Shown here piece by piece: positions 1 to 8,615 of a DNA stretch of 64,000 nucleotides. Each line of letters starts with the position of its first letter. The stretch's first letter is position 1. The position numbers and the translations under genes were made by a program. The stretch lies in the NCBI GenBank assembly GCA_016719395.1, contig JADJZF010000006.1:124001-188000 (forward strand), given 5' to 3'. The notes under the pieces were generated by a model, which was not told where the DNA came from, searched no databases, and saw only the letters and a list, made by a program, of their open reading frames with translations. The stretch is from Candidatus Amarobacter glycogenicus (GTDB lineage: Bacteria > Chloroflexota > Dehalococcoidia > Tepidiformales > Tepidiformaceae).

Positions 1-1436
1 TGAGTCTGAAGTCGCCCATTCAGCGGTATTGGTGACCTTGCAGGCATCGCCGTCGGGCTTGAATTCTTGCGTCACCAGGAGGTACTCGCCTTTCGCAGTG
101 GCATAGAACTTCCCGTAGCCGCCAGCAGTGATATCGCCGCAGGCAGCGCCCTCGTGCTCCTCGCAGCCGCTGATCCCGGTGTCCCATACCAGCAGGTCCG
201 CCGGCTGGTTCGGTTCGAGCCGCCACGTCACGACACCGTCGGCGGCGGAGACGAAGGACTTGGCCACGGTGACCCTGGTAGTCGACGCTCCGCCTTTCAG
301 GAACAGACAGGCGTGGACTGTCCCGTTTCGCTCCAGGTCTTTGGCGCTCAATTTCAGTGTCGTGCTGCTGCCAGTCGGTTCTTTGCAGTCGCTCTTCCCA
401 TTGTCGGAGAGCACGAAGTCAACCACGGCAAAGCTGGTCGTTCCGCCACCGGCCGGCCCTTGGAAGGTGACGACGTACTCGGAAACCTCGACGTCGAGGT
501 CGACGGCATCGGTGAAGGTCTTCACCACCGTGCCTTTTGCGTCAGTGAGAGCGAGTTGCCACTGGCCGCCGGGCGAGGACGGTTTCCACTTGCCCTTCCC
601 GCCCTCATCCCAGGTCTCGACATCCACCTTGACCTTTGCCGAATTCCCGACGGCCCCGGTCGTGGTGACCGCCGTTGCCGCCTGGGTCACGGCTGTCGTT
701 GCCGAAGACGGGCTCGCGGTCGCGGTCGTTGATGGCGCCGGGCCAGACGTCCCGGTTGCCGTCGGTGAAGCCTGGGGTGTGGGCGTTTGCGTCGGCGTCG
801 CGGTGGCCGTCGGCGTCGGAGAGGGCGTCGTCGGAGTCGTCCCGTCCCAGATGTAGGCGATGCAGTAGTTCTGGGAGTCCGCTGCGAAAGACTGGCCATT
901 CCAGCCGGCCCCGTCCGCGTTGTCGCTGTTCACCCCGTCGGTGGCGCATTGCAGGTCCAGGAACGGCATCGCCGCCCGTGAAGTCACCGTTGTCGGGTAG
1001 TTGTTGACCGAGAACCGGCGTACCTGGCTGACGCCGCCGGGGACGTACGTGCGGTGCCGCCGGCCAGGACAGTAGTCGGTCCCCCGGCAGGCCCACTGGC
1101 AGAGGTGGAGACGGAGAATGCGGTCGTCAACTGGGAGTCGAGAAAGACTGAACCTGCGGTTGAGCCGCCCAGTTCGAAGAAGGACAACCCGGTCGTCTGG
1201 GTGCAGCCGTACGCTGCGATGTCGTTTGGCGAAGCCGGCGACCCGTTTTCGTTCGAGTTCGGGTCCTTCCCCGCTGCGACCCGGGTGTACATCGAACTCG
1301 AACCGGGGCATGTCGCGGCGAGGAAGGTGAGCCGGGCGGGCGCGGCCGCCGCGCCGGCTGCCGTCATACCGGAAGCGACGCCCAGGGCGCCGGCAAGCAC
1401 CACGAGCGCTGCGACGAGTACCTTCGCGCTTCTCAT
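1..1436 (-). CDS. Secreted protein with Thr/Pro linker, frameshifted, 3' end outside window
   Basis: The start is placed at 1436 because its ATG overlaps the upstream stop as ATGA; an ATG at 1448 is also possible. The N-terminus is a clear Sec signal (MRSAKVLVAALVVLAGALG). The first frame stops at 984, but a second minus frame (first codon bases divisible by 3) is open from about 1055 to base 1 and continues the protein sensibly: a Cys-containing segment, a Thr/Pro/Ala linker (about 680-850, TPTPQASPTATGTSG), then a beta-rich region ending with FVSAADGVVTWRLEP and WDTGISGCE. A one-base indel near 1045-1060 joins the two. The product is probably an exported or wall-exposed adhesin-like protein; the family is not recognised. 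The downstream end lies beyond the window. Confidence 0.6.
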
Positions 1437-1939
1437 GCTGCCCTCCACATGCCGACCCGGACCGAGCTCGTCGGGTTCTCCCAGAGCGTGACGCTGACGA
1501 GTTCGGGCCCACCGGGCATGTCGGTGGTCAGGGCTGTCACGACGTTGCGAAAGATCACCGTGGCGAGGTTCTCTCCGGTTGGCTGGACGATGTCGAAGGG
1601 CTTGATTTCGTTGATGAACTGGTTGACGTACTTTCTCGCCTCTCCATCGAGGATGTCCGAAACCTCGCGTAAGCCGCAGATCATCCCGTTGTCGTCGACG
1701 CTGTCGGTGACAAACGCCCCCTGGACGCGGAATGAGTGCGTGTGGCGCTCGCCTGATGGCCGGATGGCGTGTGATGCGCCGAAGAACGAGTCGATGGTCA
1801 GTTCGTAGGCCATGCCGGCCGCCATCGAACGTTGCAGGAGCGCAGGCTCCGACGGTTGAAACCCGGCGACCGGCAGCCGCACCGGGTCCGATGCGTCCTG
1901 TGCCTGTCGCTGTGGTGAGAATTGCTTCAGCAGATCCAT
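1433..1939 (-). CDS. 6-pyruvoyl-tetrahydropterin synthase/QueD-like protein, degenerate
   Basis: This 168-residue protein has the PTPS layout: YELTIDSFFGASH (first zinc His), HTHSF in place of the HGH pair, QPTGENLA matching the family's PTxENxA motif, and a C-terminal WENPTSSVRV matching the conserved Glu strand. The catalytic Cys normally 4-5 residues before HGH is absent (PSGER precedes HTH), so classical queuosine or folate chemistry is doubtful. I chose ATG 1939; an in-frame extension to 2077 looks non-coding. It overlaps the signal-peptide gene by ATGA, so the two are co-transcribed, which is an odd partnership for a pterin-fold protein. Family assignment is from motif reading only. Confidence 0.6.
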   Translation of the reverse strand: MDLLKQFSPQRQAQDASDPVRLPVAGFQPSEPALLQRSMAAGMAYELTIDSFFGASHAIRPSGERHTHSFRVQGAFVTDSVDDNGMICGLREVSDILDGEARKYVNQFINEIKPFDIVQPTGENLATVIFRNVVTALTTDMPGGPELVSVTLWENPTSSVRVGMWRAA

Positions 1940-2108
1940 GCGTGCTTCGTCCCTGTTTTGGGTGGCGTTCAACCTGATAAACGGCAACAACTGACGGACG
2001 ATTGAGTGGCAGTTCGGTGTCGTGAGCCTGCTTCGAACGATCGCTACGCTCTCGGGGAGGAATAGCCGAATAACCAAGTAACCAACTACTACACCCTGGA
2101 GTCTCTCG

Positions 2109-2300
2109 ATGGACGCATCCGCCGACGCAACAGCCTGGCTGAACGGTTACGAAACCGCGATCGAGGAAGCGATCCGGCTGATCGACGCCATGCGAGGGCC
2201 GGCAGCGTCCAACCTTGTCTCGCCGATACTCCTCCGCATCCGGGCGGAACTCATCGCCCTGCGGGAATCCGGGCCCGCTCCAACTAGGAAAGCGGCCTGA
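2109..2300 (+). CDS. Small hypothetical helical protein (63 aa)
   Basis: A short ORF with an amphipathic helical pattern (AIEEAIRLIDAMRG, then ILLRIRAELIALRE) and no recognised family. CTGGAG lies about 8 bases before the ATG and could be a ribosome binding site. It is divergent from the PTPS-like gene and convergent with the DUF35 gene. Codon use looks like its neighbours, but at 63 residues the call rests on composition alone. Confidence 0.45.
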   Translation: MDASADATAWLNGYETAIEEAIRLIDAMRGPAASNLVSPILLRIRAELIALRESGPAPTRKAA

Positions 2301-2310
2301 CTCGGCCTGT

Positions 2311-2729
2311 TCAGGCCGGTTCGAACTGGAGCAGGGTGACTTCTGCCGTCACGTCCTGGAAGTGCGCTTTGACCTTCATGCCGATGTTCACCGCCTCTGG
2401 CGGGCAGTTGAGGATGTTCGCCGTTAGCCGCGCCCCTTCATCGAGCTCCACGATCGCGATAGCGTAGTCACCGTCATCGTTCCATTGCGGCGCAGTCGGG
2501 CGCCGGGCAATCGTGAACGAGTAGACGGTGCCCTTCCCGAACACTCCACCCATTCGAGTTCGTCCTTCGGGCCGTAAGGCGAAACCAGGCGAGGGTAATA
2601 GATCACCTTCCCAGTTTTCTTCGAACGTTGGAGCTTGAGTTTGTGTTCGCGAAGGCCGGCCCAGAACGGCTGCGACGCCGGGCCTGGCTCGGGGAGCGGT
2701 TTGCGGTACGGCATTGCTTCGTCGTTCAT
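2311..2729 (-). CDS. DUF35 OB-fold acyl-CoA-associated protein (frameshifted)
   Basis: The N-terminal part (from 2729, MNDEAMPYRKPLPEPGP) carries the typical PFWAGLREHKL helix and the YYPR segment of DUF35 N-termini. The OB-fold half (GTVYSFTIARRP ... AIAIVELDEG ... VNIGMKVKA) lies in another frame starting near 2553. The join falls at about 2535-2541, where GGGAAGGG would need one extra base to read ECSG-K-GTVYSF. The family's zinc Cys pairs are absent, as in a subset of DUF35 proteins. It overlaps the thiolase start by ATGA; thiolase/DUF35 pairs usually form one complex. One-base sequence error is favoured over decay because both halves are intact. Confidence 0.75.
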
Positions 2730-3919
2730 CGGTCCCTCCCGAGGATGAGCGAGACCTGCTCGCTCATGATGCCGCCGTTGCCGTTCACGAACGCGAAGTC
2801 CGGCTTCTTGACCTGACGGCCTTTGGCTCGGCCCATCAGCTGGCGCGCAGCCTCGGTGACATGCGACATGCCACCGGCGAGGCCCGCCTGGCCGAACGAG
2901 AGCTGGCCGCCGTGGGGATTCAGAGGGAAGTCACCGTCGAAGCGCAGGTTGTGTTCTTCCACGAACTTGCCGCCCCGTCCCTTCTTCGCGAACCCGGCAT
3001 CTTCGAGCGAGACGAGCACGGTGATCGTGTAGCAGTCGTAGATGCTGGCGATATCGATGTGTTTCCGTCGCACGCCGGCCATCTTGAAGGCTGCATCCGC
3101 CGCCGCCGTGATCGGGCTGTGGGTCAGGCTCGGGGCGTAGGTAATGCTTCGATGTGTGGTGTGTTCGCCGGCGCCGAGCACGTACACCGGGTCGTGTTTC
3201 AGCTTGCGCGCGGTGCGGGCGCCGGTGACCACCAGCGCGGCTGCTCCCGCTACCGGCATCACGATCTCCAGCATGTGGAGCGGGTCGACGACGACCGGCG
3301 AGTTGAGCACATCCTCCACCGTAATCGGTTGGCCGAAGAAGATGGCCTCCGGGTTGTGGCAGGCGTTGTAACGCTGGGCGACCGCGATTTCGGCGAGCTG
3401 TTCGGGCTTCACCCCGTACTCGTACATGTACCGTTGAGCGATCATCGCATAGCCGTAGTTCGCGCCGATGGCCCCGTACGGGACTTCGAACTCCGAGTAG
3501 GGTGTGCGGTCGGTACGGCGTCCGGCCCAACCGGTGCTGGCCGAACTCCGCTCGCCGCTGTTGCTACGGCGCTCGCGCCGCGCGGCTGTGACGCACAGCA
3601 CTCGGTCACACAGACCAGAACTGATGGCCATCGCCGCGCGCAAGACCATGGCTGCCCCGGTCGCGCCGCCGTGGTCGACCACTTCGGCGAACTTCGCATC
3701 GATGCCCAGGTACTCGACCATGGTGGCCGGCGCACACATCGGCGATTCAGCGAAACTTTCGGTGACGAGGCCGTCGATGTCCTTCATCTCCAGCCCTGCG
3801 TCCGCGACGGCCTGCATGCCGACTTCGGCCAGCATCCCCAGCGTCGTGGCGCCTTCGGTGTACCTGCTCGGCCGGAACTCTCCGATGCCGGCGATCGCGG
3901 CCTTCCCTCGTAATGACAT
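2726..3919 (-). CDS. SCP-x/lipid-transfer type thiolase family protein
   Basis: The 397 residues match non-classical thiolases paired with DUF35 proteins: GIGEFRPSRYTEG at the N-terminus, VDHGGATGAAMVLRAAMAI in the nucleophile-elbow region, EVPYGAIGANYGYAM and MYEYGVKPEQLAEIAV in the middle, and the C-terminal LNPHGGQLSFGQAG with the conserved HGG. The classical active-site Cys is replaced by the VDHGG context, as often in this subfamily, so a ketoacyl-CoA cleavage or aldolase-like step in lipid or steroid breakdown is likely but unproven. A TATACT -10 lies about 26 bases upstream, with GGAG before the ATG. Confidence 0.85.
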   Translation of the reverse strand: MSLRGKAAIAGIGEFRPSRYTEGATTLGMLAEVGMQAVADAGLEMKDIDGLVTESFAESPMCAPATMVEYLGIDAKFAEVVDHGGATGAAMVLRAAMAISSGLCDRVLCVTAARRERRSNSGERSSASTGWAGRRTDRTPYSEFEVPYGAIGANYGYAMIAQRYMYEYGVKPEQLAEIAVAQRYNACHNPEAIFFGQPITVEDVLNSPVVVDPLHMLEIVMPVAGAAALVVTGARTARKLKHDPVYVLGAGEHTTHRSITYAPSLTHSPITAAADAAFKMAGVRRKHIDIASIYDCYTITVLVSLEDAGFAKKGRGGKFVEEHNLRFDGDFPLNPHGGQLSFGQAGLAGGMSHVTEAARQLMGRAKGRQVKKPDFAFVNGNGGIMSEQVSLILGRDR

Positions 3920-4046
3920 AGCGACGCTCCTGGCCGGGCAGTATAGCGGGCACGACTTCCGGATTTCGACAGTCTTCCTGCATGACTTGGTCCGTTCGCC
4001 CCGCCAGATGGGTCGATTCGGACTACCAGCGGCAGGTGCGAAGCGC

Positions 4047-4052
4047 TACCGT
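4047..4052 (+). promoter_or_regulatory. Putative leaderless -10 (TACCGT)
   Basis: TACCGT ends exactly 6 bases before the ATG at 4059, so transcription would begin at about the start codon. No ribosome binding site is seen. A closely similar context (GCTACACCGTTGGGCC then ATG) precedes the HIT gene at 53421. Confidence 0.45.
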
Positions 4053-4058
4053 TGCGGC

Positions 4059-5021
4059 ATGGGACAGATCGAAGAGCACCTTCAGCGATGGCTCGAAGCC
4101 GGCATCCTCAAACCCGAGACGGCAGAGACCATCCGCATCTTCGAGCGAGGCCAGCCGAAGTCGGAAGCAGCGGAACGGCCGGGCGTCCTCGAAGCGCTGC
4201 TGTATCTCGGTGTCGTCGTCCTGAGCGTCGGTGTCTTCTCGCTCTTCGTCCAGCAATGGGAAGACCTGGAGTCGTGGGCGCGGCTCGCCGCGATCGGCGT
4301 GCCAACGCTCCTGCTCCTGGGAGTGGGCGCGGCCCTGCACGCCGGCGGCGAGCCGCAGCTTCAGCGCGGTGGCCAGGCTGCCTGGATGGCCACCGTCGGC
4401 CTGTTTGCCGGCTTCGCGGCCGTCACCATCAATGAATATGACCTCGGTCTCGGCGATCCCGGGGACCCTGGCGCCCTGCTCGCAATCGCGGGTGCCACTT
4501 TCGCCCTGGCCGTCATTCTCTGGGTGGTCAGTCCAACGTATCCCCAGGTCTTCGCCATCGCCGGGTCGACAATCTTTCTCGGTCAGGCGGTGGGCAATTG
4601 GCCCGACGACTTCAGCCAGGCATTCGCCGGTATGACGATCTTCGCCATCGCCGTGGCGGCGATTGCGCTGGCCGAAGCGCGCTGGCTGACGCCGCTTCTC
4701 GCCACCCGGGTCCTGTTTTCGGGGCTCGCCATCATGGGCCCGTTCGAGGCAGGCGTGGACCGGGGCGCGATAGCCTTTGAGTTGCTGGCCGGCGCAATGG
4801 CGGCTGCGGTCATCGCCTACGGCGTGCTGCGAGCCTCCTTTCTCGTGGTCCTGGTGGGTGTCGGCGGCGCCTTCTTCGTGCTCATCAACTTCATCCTTCG
4901 TCACTTCTCGGAGCGTCTCGGTGCTCCCGTGGCGATGATGATCAGCGGAGGTATCCTCGTCGCCGGGGTCTTCTTGCTCGCCATCTACCGTCGGGAATCC
5001 CAGGGCCACAAGACAGCATGA
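4059..5021 (+). CDS. DUF2157 family polytopic membrane protein
   Basis: The first 50 or so residues are a charged cytoplasmic domain (QIEEHLQRWLEAGILKPETAE) typical of the DUF2157 N-terminus, followed by about eight hydrophobic segments from GVLEALLYLGVVVLSVGVF to MISGGILVAGVFLLAIY. Length is 320 residues from ATG 4059; the open frame extends upstream to 3504 but that part is antisense to the thiolase. Function of the family is unknown. The stop overlaps the next start by ATGA, so the two genes are probably an operon. Confidence 0.75.
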   Translation: MGQIEEHLQRWLEAGILKPETAETIRIFERGQPKSEAAERPGVLEALLYLGVVVLSVGVFSLFVQQWEDLESWARLAAIGVPTLLLLGVGAALHAGGEPQLQRGGQAAWMATVGLFAGFAAVTINEYDLGLGDPGDPGALLAIAGATFALAVILWVVSPTYPQVFAIAGSTIFLGQAVGNWPDDFSQAFAGMTIFAIAVAAIALAEARWLTPLLATRVLFSGLAIMGPFEAGVDRGAIAFELLAGAMAAAVIAYGVLRASFLVVLVGVGGAFFVLINFILRHFSERLGAPVAMMISGGILVAGVFLLAIYRRESQGHKTA

Positions 5022-5728
5022 AGACGCGTCTCTACGTCGCGGCAGTGCTCGGCGGGCTGGCATTGCTCATCGCCGTGGCGCTGGTCGTGTTCGCTTTCGG
5101 CCGCCACAACCCTTCGCCCCCTTCACTCCAGGACAATCCGCGGCCGGAAATCCCCGGACAGATCCTCTACGTGGACCAGGACTTCTGCTTCGTCCGTGCC
5201 GCCGCCTCCGGCGAGGGCGAAACGCGGCTTGCGTGCATCCCCGAGTCCTACTCCGGTGCCGCCGTCTACTGGCTCGACGACCTGTCCGCGGGCATCGTGC
5301 GCTACGACCAGCGCGGGGGCGTCCTCTGGCGAGTCGACCTCGTAACCGGAGTCATCACCGATACCGGCAAACTGATCGACACCACCGGCGGGAAGGTGTT
5401 TCCGGGTGGACTCTATGGCGGCGCCTACGCTCCAGATGGCGCGTTCGCGTCGACCGACGAGGAAGGGAGGCTCTCGGTCATCGTCGATGGCCAACGCACC
5501 GAGATCGCCGACTTCGATAGCCCGGAGTACAACCCGCCGCGGGTGCTGCTCTGGTCGCCCGATTCCCGCTGGCTCGCGTTGCAGTACTTTCCGCGCCGGG
5601 CCGAAGGACCCGAGATCTGGGTGGTCTCCCGTGATGGCGCCGTTCGGGGCACGCTCACGAAGAACGCGGGAAGTGGCTCGGTCGCCTGGCGAATCGCCGC
5701 CGAGGTGCAGCCGCCGAACCCGCAATAA
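5018..5728 (+). CDS. Membrane-anchored protein with TolB/WD40-like repeats
   Basis: An N-terminal anchor (LYVAAVLGGLALLIAVALVVFAF) is followed by an exported region of about 200 residues. The segment PPRVLLWSPDSRWLALQYF resembles the WSPDGxxLA blades of TolB-like propellers, and EIWVVSRDGAVRG follows it; upstream strands such as GIVRYDQRGGVLWRVDL fit partial blades. There are too few blades for a closed propeller alone. The gene overlaps the DUF2157 gene by four bases. Specific role unknown. Confidence 0.6.
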   Translation: MKTRLYVAAVLGGLALLIAVALVVFAFGRHNPSPPSLQDNPRPEIPGQILYVDQDFCFVRAAASGEGETRLACIPESYSGAAVYWLDDLSAGIVRYDQRGGVLWRVDLVTGVITDTGKLIDTTGGKVFPGGLYGGAYAPDGAFASTDEEGRLSVIVDGQRTEIADFDSPEYNPPRVLLWSPDSRWLALQYFPRRAEGPEIWVVSRDGAVRGTLTKNAGSGSVAWRIAAEVQPPNPQ

Positions 5729-6931
5729 CTACCAGCGCTGGCCGGCAGGTGCCGCCTTGTCCGGCTCAGCATTCGTCATATGCGCAGCGCTGGCCCCCGC
5801 GCGCCAGGGCCAGCTGGTCCCGTCGGGCGCGAACTGACCCGGTTCTCCCGTTATGAGCGCGGCAGCCATAGCCAGCGCTCGCCGCGCACCCGCCGGATCG
5901 TGGACGCGGAAGATGCGGACGCCCTGCGCGTAGGCGAGGGCGCTGGCGACGTGGGTCTCCAGGTCCCGTTCGGCGGGTGGCCGGCCGCCTACGCTTCCGA
6001 TGAAGTTCTTCCGCGAATGCGCGAGCAGTACCGGCAAACCAAAGGTGCCGAGTTCCCCGATGCGGCGAATCGACTGGATATCCTCGTCGTGACTCTTGCC
6101 GAAGGCGATACCGGGGTCGATCGCGATTGACTCCCGGGCGAGCCCGGCAGCCGCGAGGACGGCCAGCCTCCGTTCCATCCACGCGACCGTCTCGACAACC
6201 ACGTCTTCATAAAACGGCGGCGAGTCCGGCCGGCGCTTCGGTACCGAGTAGCTGTAGTTCAGCACATAGCCAGCCCCACTCCGGCCAGCCGCTTCGGCCG
6301 CATCGGTGGTCAGCGTCAGCCCGCTGATGTCGTTCACCAGTTCGGCGCCCGCGTCGAGTGCGGCTCTCGCGACCGCGGGTTTGTAGGTGTCGATCGAGAC
6401 CAGGTGGCCTTCCGCCACCAGCTTCGCGACAGCGCCGGCGGTCAGTTCAACCTCAACAGCTTCTTCGAGCTTTGGACGGTCTGCCCGAGCGCTTTCGGCG
6501 CCGATGTCGATGACGTCCGCCCCCGAGGAGCGCAGTTCGCCGGCGCGTCTTATCGCGGCGTCGATGTCTCGACCGACCCCATCGCCGGAGAACGAGTCGA
6601 CTGTCAGGTTCAGAATGCCCATGATCAGCGGCCCGTCCAAAGGGAGCGACCGTGTGCGCAGTTTCCAGCTTCGCACCGGCTCCAGGTAATCCCGCAAAGC
6701 GGCCGCATGCGGCGAACCGGCCTCGCCTAGTGCCTGGGCCAGCATCGCGAGCTGGCTCCGGCTGGCGACCACGCGTGCCTGTGCCCCGGTGAGGTCGATG
6801 CCCAGCCCCACGACGCTCGTGGCCACCTGCAACTGCTCGCGAGCGCCTTCGAACCAGGCCGTGTGGGGAGCGTCGGGATCGGCGGCGAGATGGGCAGCGC
6901 CGGGGGGTGCGATACGGAGCGACGGGATCAA
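5729..6931 (-). CDS. folP: Dihydropteroate synthase
   Basis: This condenses pABA with hydroxymethyl-dihydropterin pyrophosphate in folate synthesis. The TIM-barrel core begins at about residue 100: PLIMGILNLTVDSFSGDG (usual NVTPDSFSDGG), GADVIDIGAESARAD, LVSIDTYKPAVARAAL, LVNDISGL, FGKSHDEDI, LLAHSRKNFIG and the final RVHDPAGA. An extra N-terminal part of about 100 residues precedes it, as in some Chloroflexi enzymes. Deviations in the first motif (Thr-Val for Thr-Pro, GDG for DGG) and ARAD for the usual RPG are notable. It starts inside the DinB gene's stop by ATGA. Confidence 0.85.
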   Translation of the reverse strand: MIPSLRIAPPGAAHLAADPDAPHTAWFEGAREQLQVATSVVGLGIDLTGAQARVVASRSQLAMLAQALGEAGSPHAAALRDYLEPVRSWKLRTRSLPLDGPLIMGILNLTVDSFSGDGVGRDIDAAIRRAGELRSSGADVIDIGAESARADRPKLEEAVEVELTAGAVAKLVAEGHLVSIDTYKPAVARAALDAGAELVNDISGLTLTTDAAEAAGRSGAGYVLNYSYSVPKRRPDSPPFYEDVVVETVAWMERRLAVLAAAGLARESIAIDPGIAFGKSHDEDIQSIRRIGELGTFGLPVLLAHSRKNFIGSVGGRPPAERDLETHVASALAYAQGVRIFRVHDPAGARRALAMAAALITGEPGQFAPDGTSWPWRAGASAAHMTNAEPDKAAPAGQRW

Positions 6932-7437
6932 CGCGCCGCTCTAGCCGCGAGCGCGTCCATCATTCGGCGCGCCTGCCAGAGATGTTCGAGGTCGTGCTGG
7001 TACATCTCGCGGGCGATCTGAAGGACGGAAACCGGCCCGCGGTAGGGGTGTTCGCCGGTCCGCTCCCAGTCGCGGTCATCGATGTCCCAGAGGAGGTAGG
7101 TGCTGCGGCGGCGGAGGTAGTGGAACTCTTCCAGGAGCTCTTCGACATCCTCTTCGATGTAGTCCTCGCGGAAAGGGATGTCATCCAGGTCCACGTTCCG
7201 GATCCCGGCGTGGCGTGATGCGAGAATCGTCTCCAGCTGTGCTTGCACGCCGCGCTCGACTTCCCTGACGTGGTAGGGGATGGCGAGAAGGCTCCAGCCC
7301 TCATCGGGTGCGCCGGCCTCACGCTGCAGTTCCCGTTCGGGGATGCCGTAGAACGCGCGTTGGAGTTCGCCCCCGGCCTCTCCGAGGGCCTTCAGGAGGA
7401 AAGCGGGATCACTTCCGGCCTGACGAACGTATCGCAT
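6928..7437 (-). CDS. DinB-family four-helix protein
   Basis: The 169 residues follow the DinB/YfiT pattern: a first helix with ALGEAGGELQRAF, WSLLAIPYHVREVERGV with the first metal His, and a final HDLEHLWQARRMM helix supplying the remaining His ligands. Members are metal-binding thiol transferases or hydrolases (bacillithiol and mycothiol S-transferases among them); the substrate here cannot be read. It overlaps folP by four bases and has its own candidate leaderless promoter, so it may start a two-gene unit. Confidence 0.75.
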   Translation of the reverse strand: MRYVRQAGSDPAFLLKALGEAGGELQRAFYGIPERELQREAGAPDEGWSLLAIPYHVREVERGVQAQLETILASRHAGIRNVDLDDIPFREDYIEEDVEELLEEFHYLRRRSTYLLWDIDDRDWERTGEHPYRGPVSVLQIAREMYQHDLEHLWQARRMMDALAARAAR

Positions 7438-7444
7438 GACGGGG

Positions 7445-7450
7445 ATTGTA
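7445..7450 (-). promoter_or_regulatory. Putative leaderless -10 (TACAAT)
   Basis: Read on the minus strand, TACAAT is followed by exactly 7 bases and then the ATG at 7437. It lies in the 43-base gap after pyrE and would serve the DinB-folP pair. Confidence 0.5.
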
Positions 7451-7480
7451 CGGCACCCCTCAAGCGGAATCGGCCAGGGT

Positions 7481-8035
7481 TCAGGTGACTTTCAGCTCCA
7501 CGCCCTTCTCGCAAAGAGGGCACTCCTCGGGAGTCCAGGAAACGACATCGATCGGGATGCAGGCGAAAAACGGAACGCCGAAATCCACTTTCCCCCCGGT
7601 CCGGTCTACGAGCATGCCGACACCCACGACTTCCGCGCCGCGCGCGCGGACTGCGTCGATGACCTCCCGGACGCTGCCGCCGGTAGTCAGCACGTCGTCG
7701 ACGATGAGGACTCTGTGCCCGGGCCCGATCTCGAACCCCCGGCGGAACTCTCGCCCAGGACCGTCTTCTCTCCGTTCGGCGATGAAGCTGGCGAGGCCGA
7801 GGTGACGCGCCGTTTCGTAGGCGAGGATGATTCCCCCGGTTGTCGGGCCGGCGACGAGGTTCGGGACCCCGCGAAAGTGGTCCGCGATCAGGGCGCACAT
7901 CTGCCCGGTGATGTCGGGCCATTGAAGGATCCGGAATTTCTCGATGTACGTATCGCCGTGACGTCCGCTGGCGAACTGGAAGTGGCCGCGAAGGATAGCC
8001 CCGCGCTCCTGGAGGACTGCTTCAAGATTGCTCAT
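7481..8035 (-). CDS. pyrE: Orotate phosphoribosyltransferase
   Basis: This converts orotate and PRPP to OMP in pyrimidine synthesis. The PRPP-binding motif VLIVDDVLTTGGS is at residues 109-121; SGRHGDTYIEK (23-33) matches the family's SGxxSxxYxD N-terminal motif and VAGPTTGGIILA (61-72) the central loop. Length (184) is normal. Its start lies 14 bases inside the GNAT gene, so it is translated from the lepB-GNAT-pyrE transcript. Confidence 0.9.
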   Translation of the reverse strand: MSNLEAVLQERGAILRGHFQFASGRHGDTYIEKFRILQWPDITGQMCALIADHFRGVPNLVAGPTTGGIILAYETARHLGLASFIAERREDGPGREFRRGFEIGPGHRVLIVDDVLTTGGSVREVIDAVRARGAEVVGVGMLVDRTGGKVDFGVPFFACIPIDVVSWTPEECPLCEKGVELKVT

Positions 8036-8612
8036 CGAGATCTGAATGTAGCTGTTCGGCAGCGTGCGAAACAGGCGTGCCAGGCGTATCAGCGAGCCAC
8101 TGCAGATGGATGTCGTCGGGTTCGAGGGCGAACAACTCCGGGTCTGGCAGGCCGAGGACAGTGCATCCCAGGTGGCGATAGAAGTTCACGGTGTTTTCGG
8201 TGGGAGTTGCCGAGATGTACAGGCCGCTGGCTCCGAACCGCCGCGCCGCCTCGGCAGCCGAGGCGAACAGCGCGGAGCCCAGGCCAAGTTTCCGGTACGC
8301 CCTGTCCACGTGGAGGAATCTGAACTGGACGAGCGTGGGCAACGAAGTGACGGGCGCGGGGTCGACAATCGCGATGCCAGCGAGCTTCGCGCCATCAAAC
8401 GTCCCGTAAAACGCTCCGCCTGCATCGAAGCACCTGTAGAAGATCGGCGTATCGGCTTCTGGTTCCCCGCCCGGCCAGCCCTTCGCTTCGATGGAACGCG
8501 GCTCCAGGACGAGCACGCCGTCCTGGAGCCGGTAGAATTTCTCTATGTGCTCGCTGCGGTCGATTGTCCAGATGAGCGGGATTTCCGACCTGCTGAGCAA
8601 CCGGGTGAGCAC
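8022..8612 (-). CDS. GNAT-family N-acetyltransferase
   Basis: The central block LVQFRFLHVDRAYRKLGLGSALFASAA is the acetyl-CoA pyrophosphate loop (R-x-x-G-x-G/A form), followed by LYISATPTENTVNFYRHLGC, the usual last strands. The start is GTG 8612, three bases after the lepB stop, so translation is probably coupled. Substrate unknown. An ATT- or ATG-initiated longer form is not available because the upstream bases belong to lepB. Confidence 0.8.
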   Translation of the reverse strand: MLTRLLSRSEIPLIWTIDRSEHIEKFYRLQDGVLVLEPRSIEAKGWPGGEPEADTPIFYRCFDAGGAFYGTFDGAKLAGIAIVDPAPVTSLPTLVQFRFLHVDRAYRKLGLGSALFASAAEAARRFGASGLYISATPTENTVNFYRHLGCTVLGLPDPELFALEPDDIHLQWLADTPGTPVSHAAEQLHSDLDEQS

Positions 8613-8615
8613 GTG

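Noticed and set aside
2714..3913. 399-codon plus-strand open frame opposite the thiolase
   Set aside because: Antisense shadow of high-GC coding sequence; the minus frame has thiolase motifs and coupled neighbours.
4023..5063. 346-codon minus-strand open frame opposite the DUF2157 gene
   Set aside because: Highly charged composition without pattern; the plus frame gives clear membrane helices and the coupled ATGA overlap.
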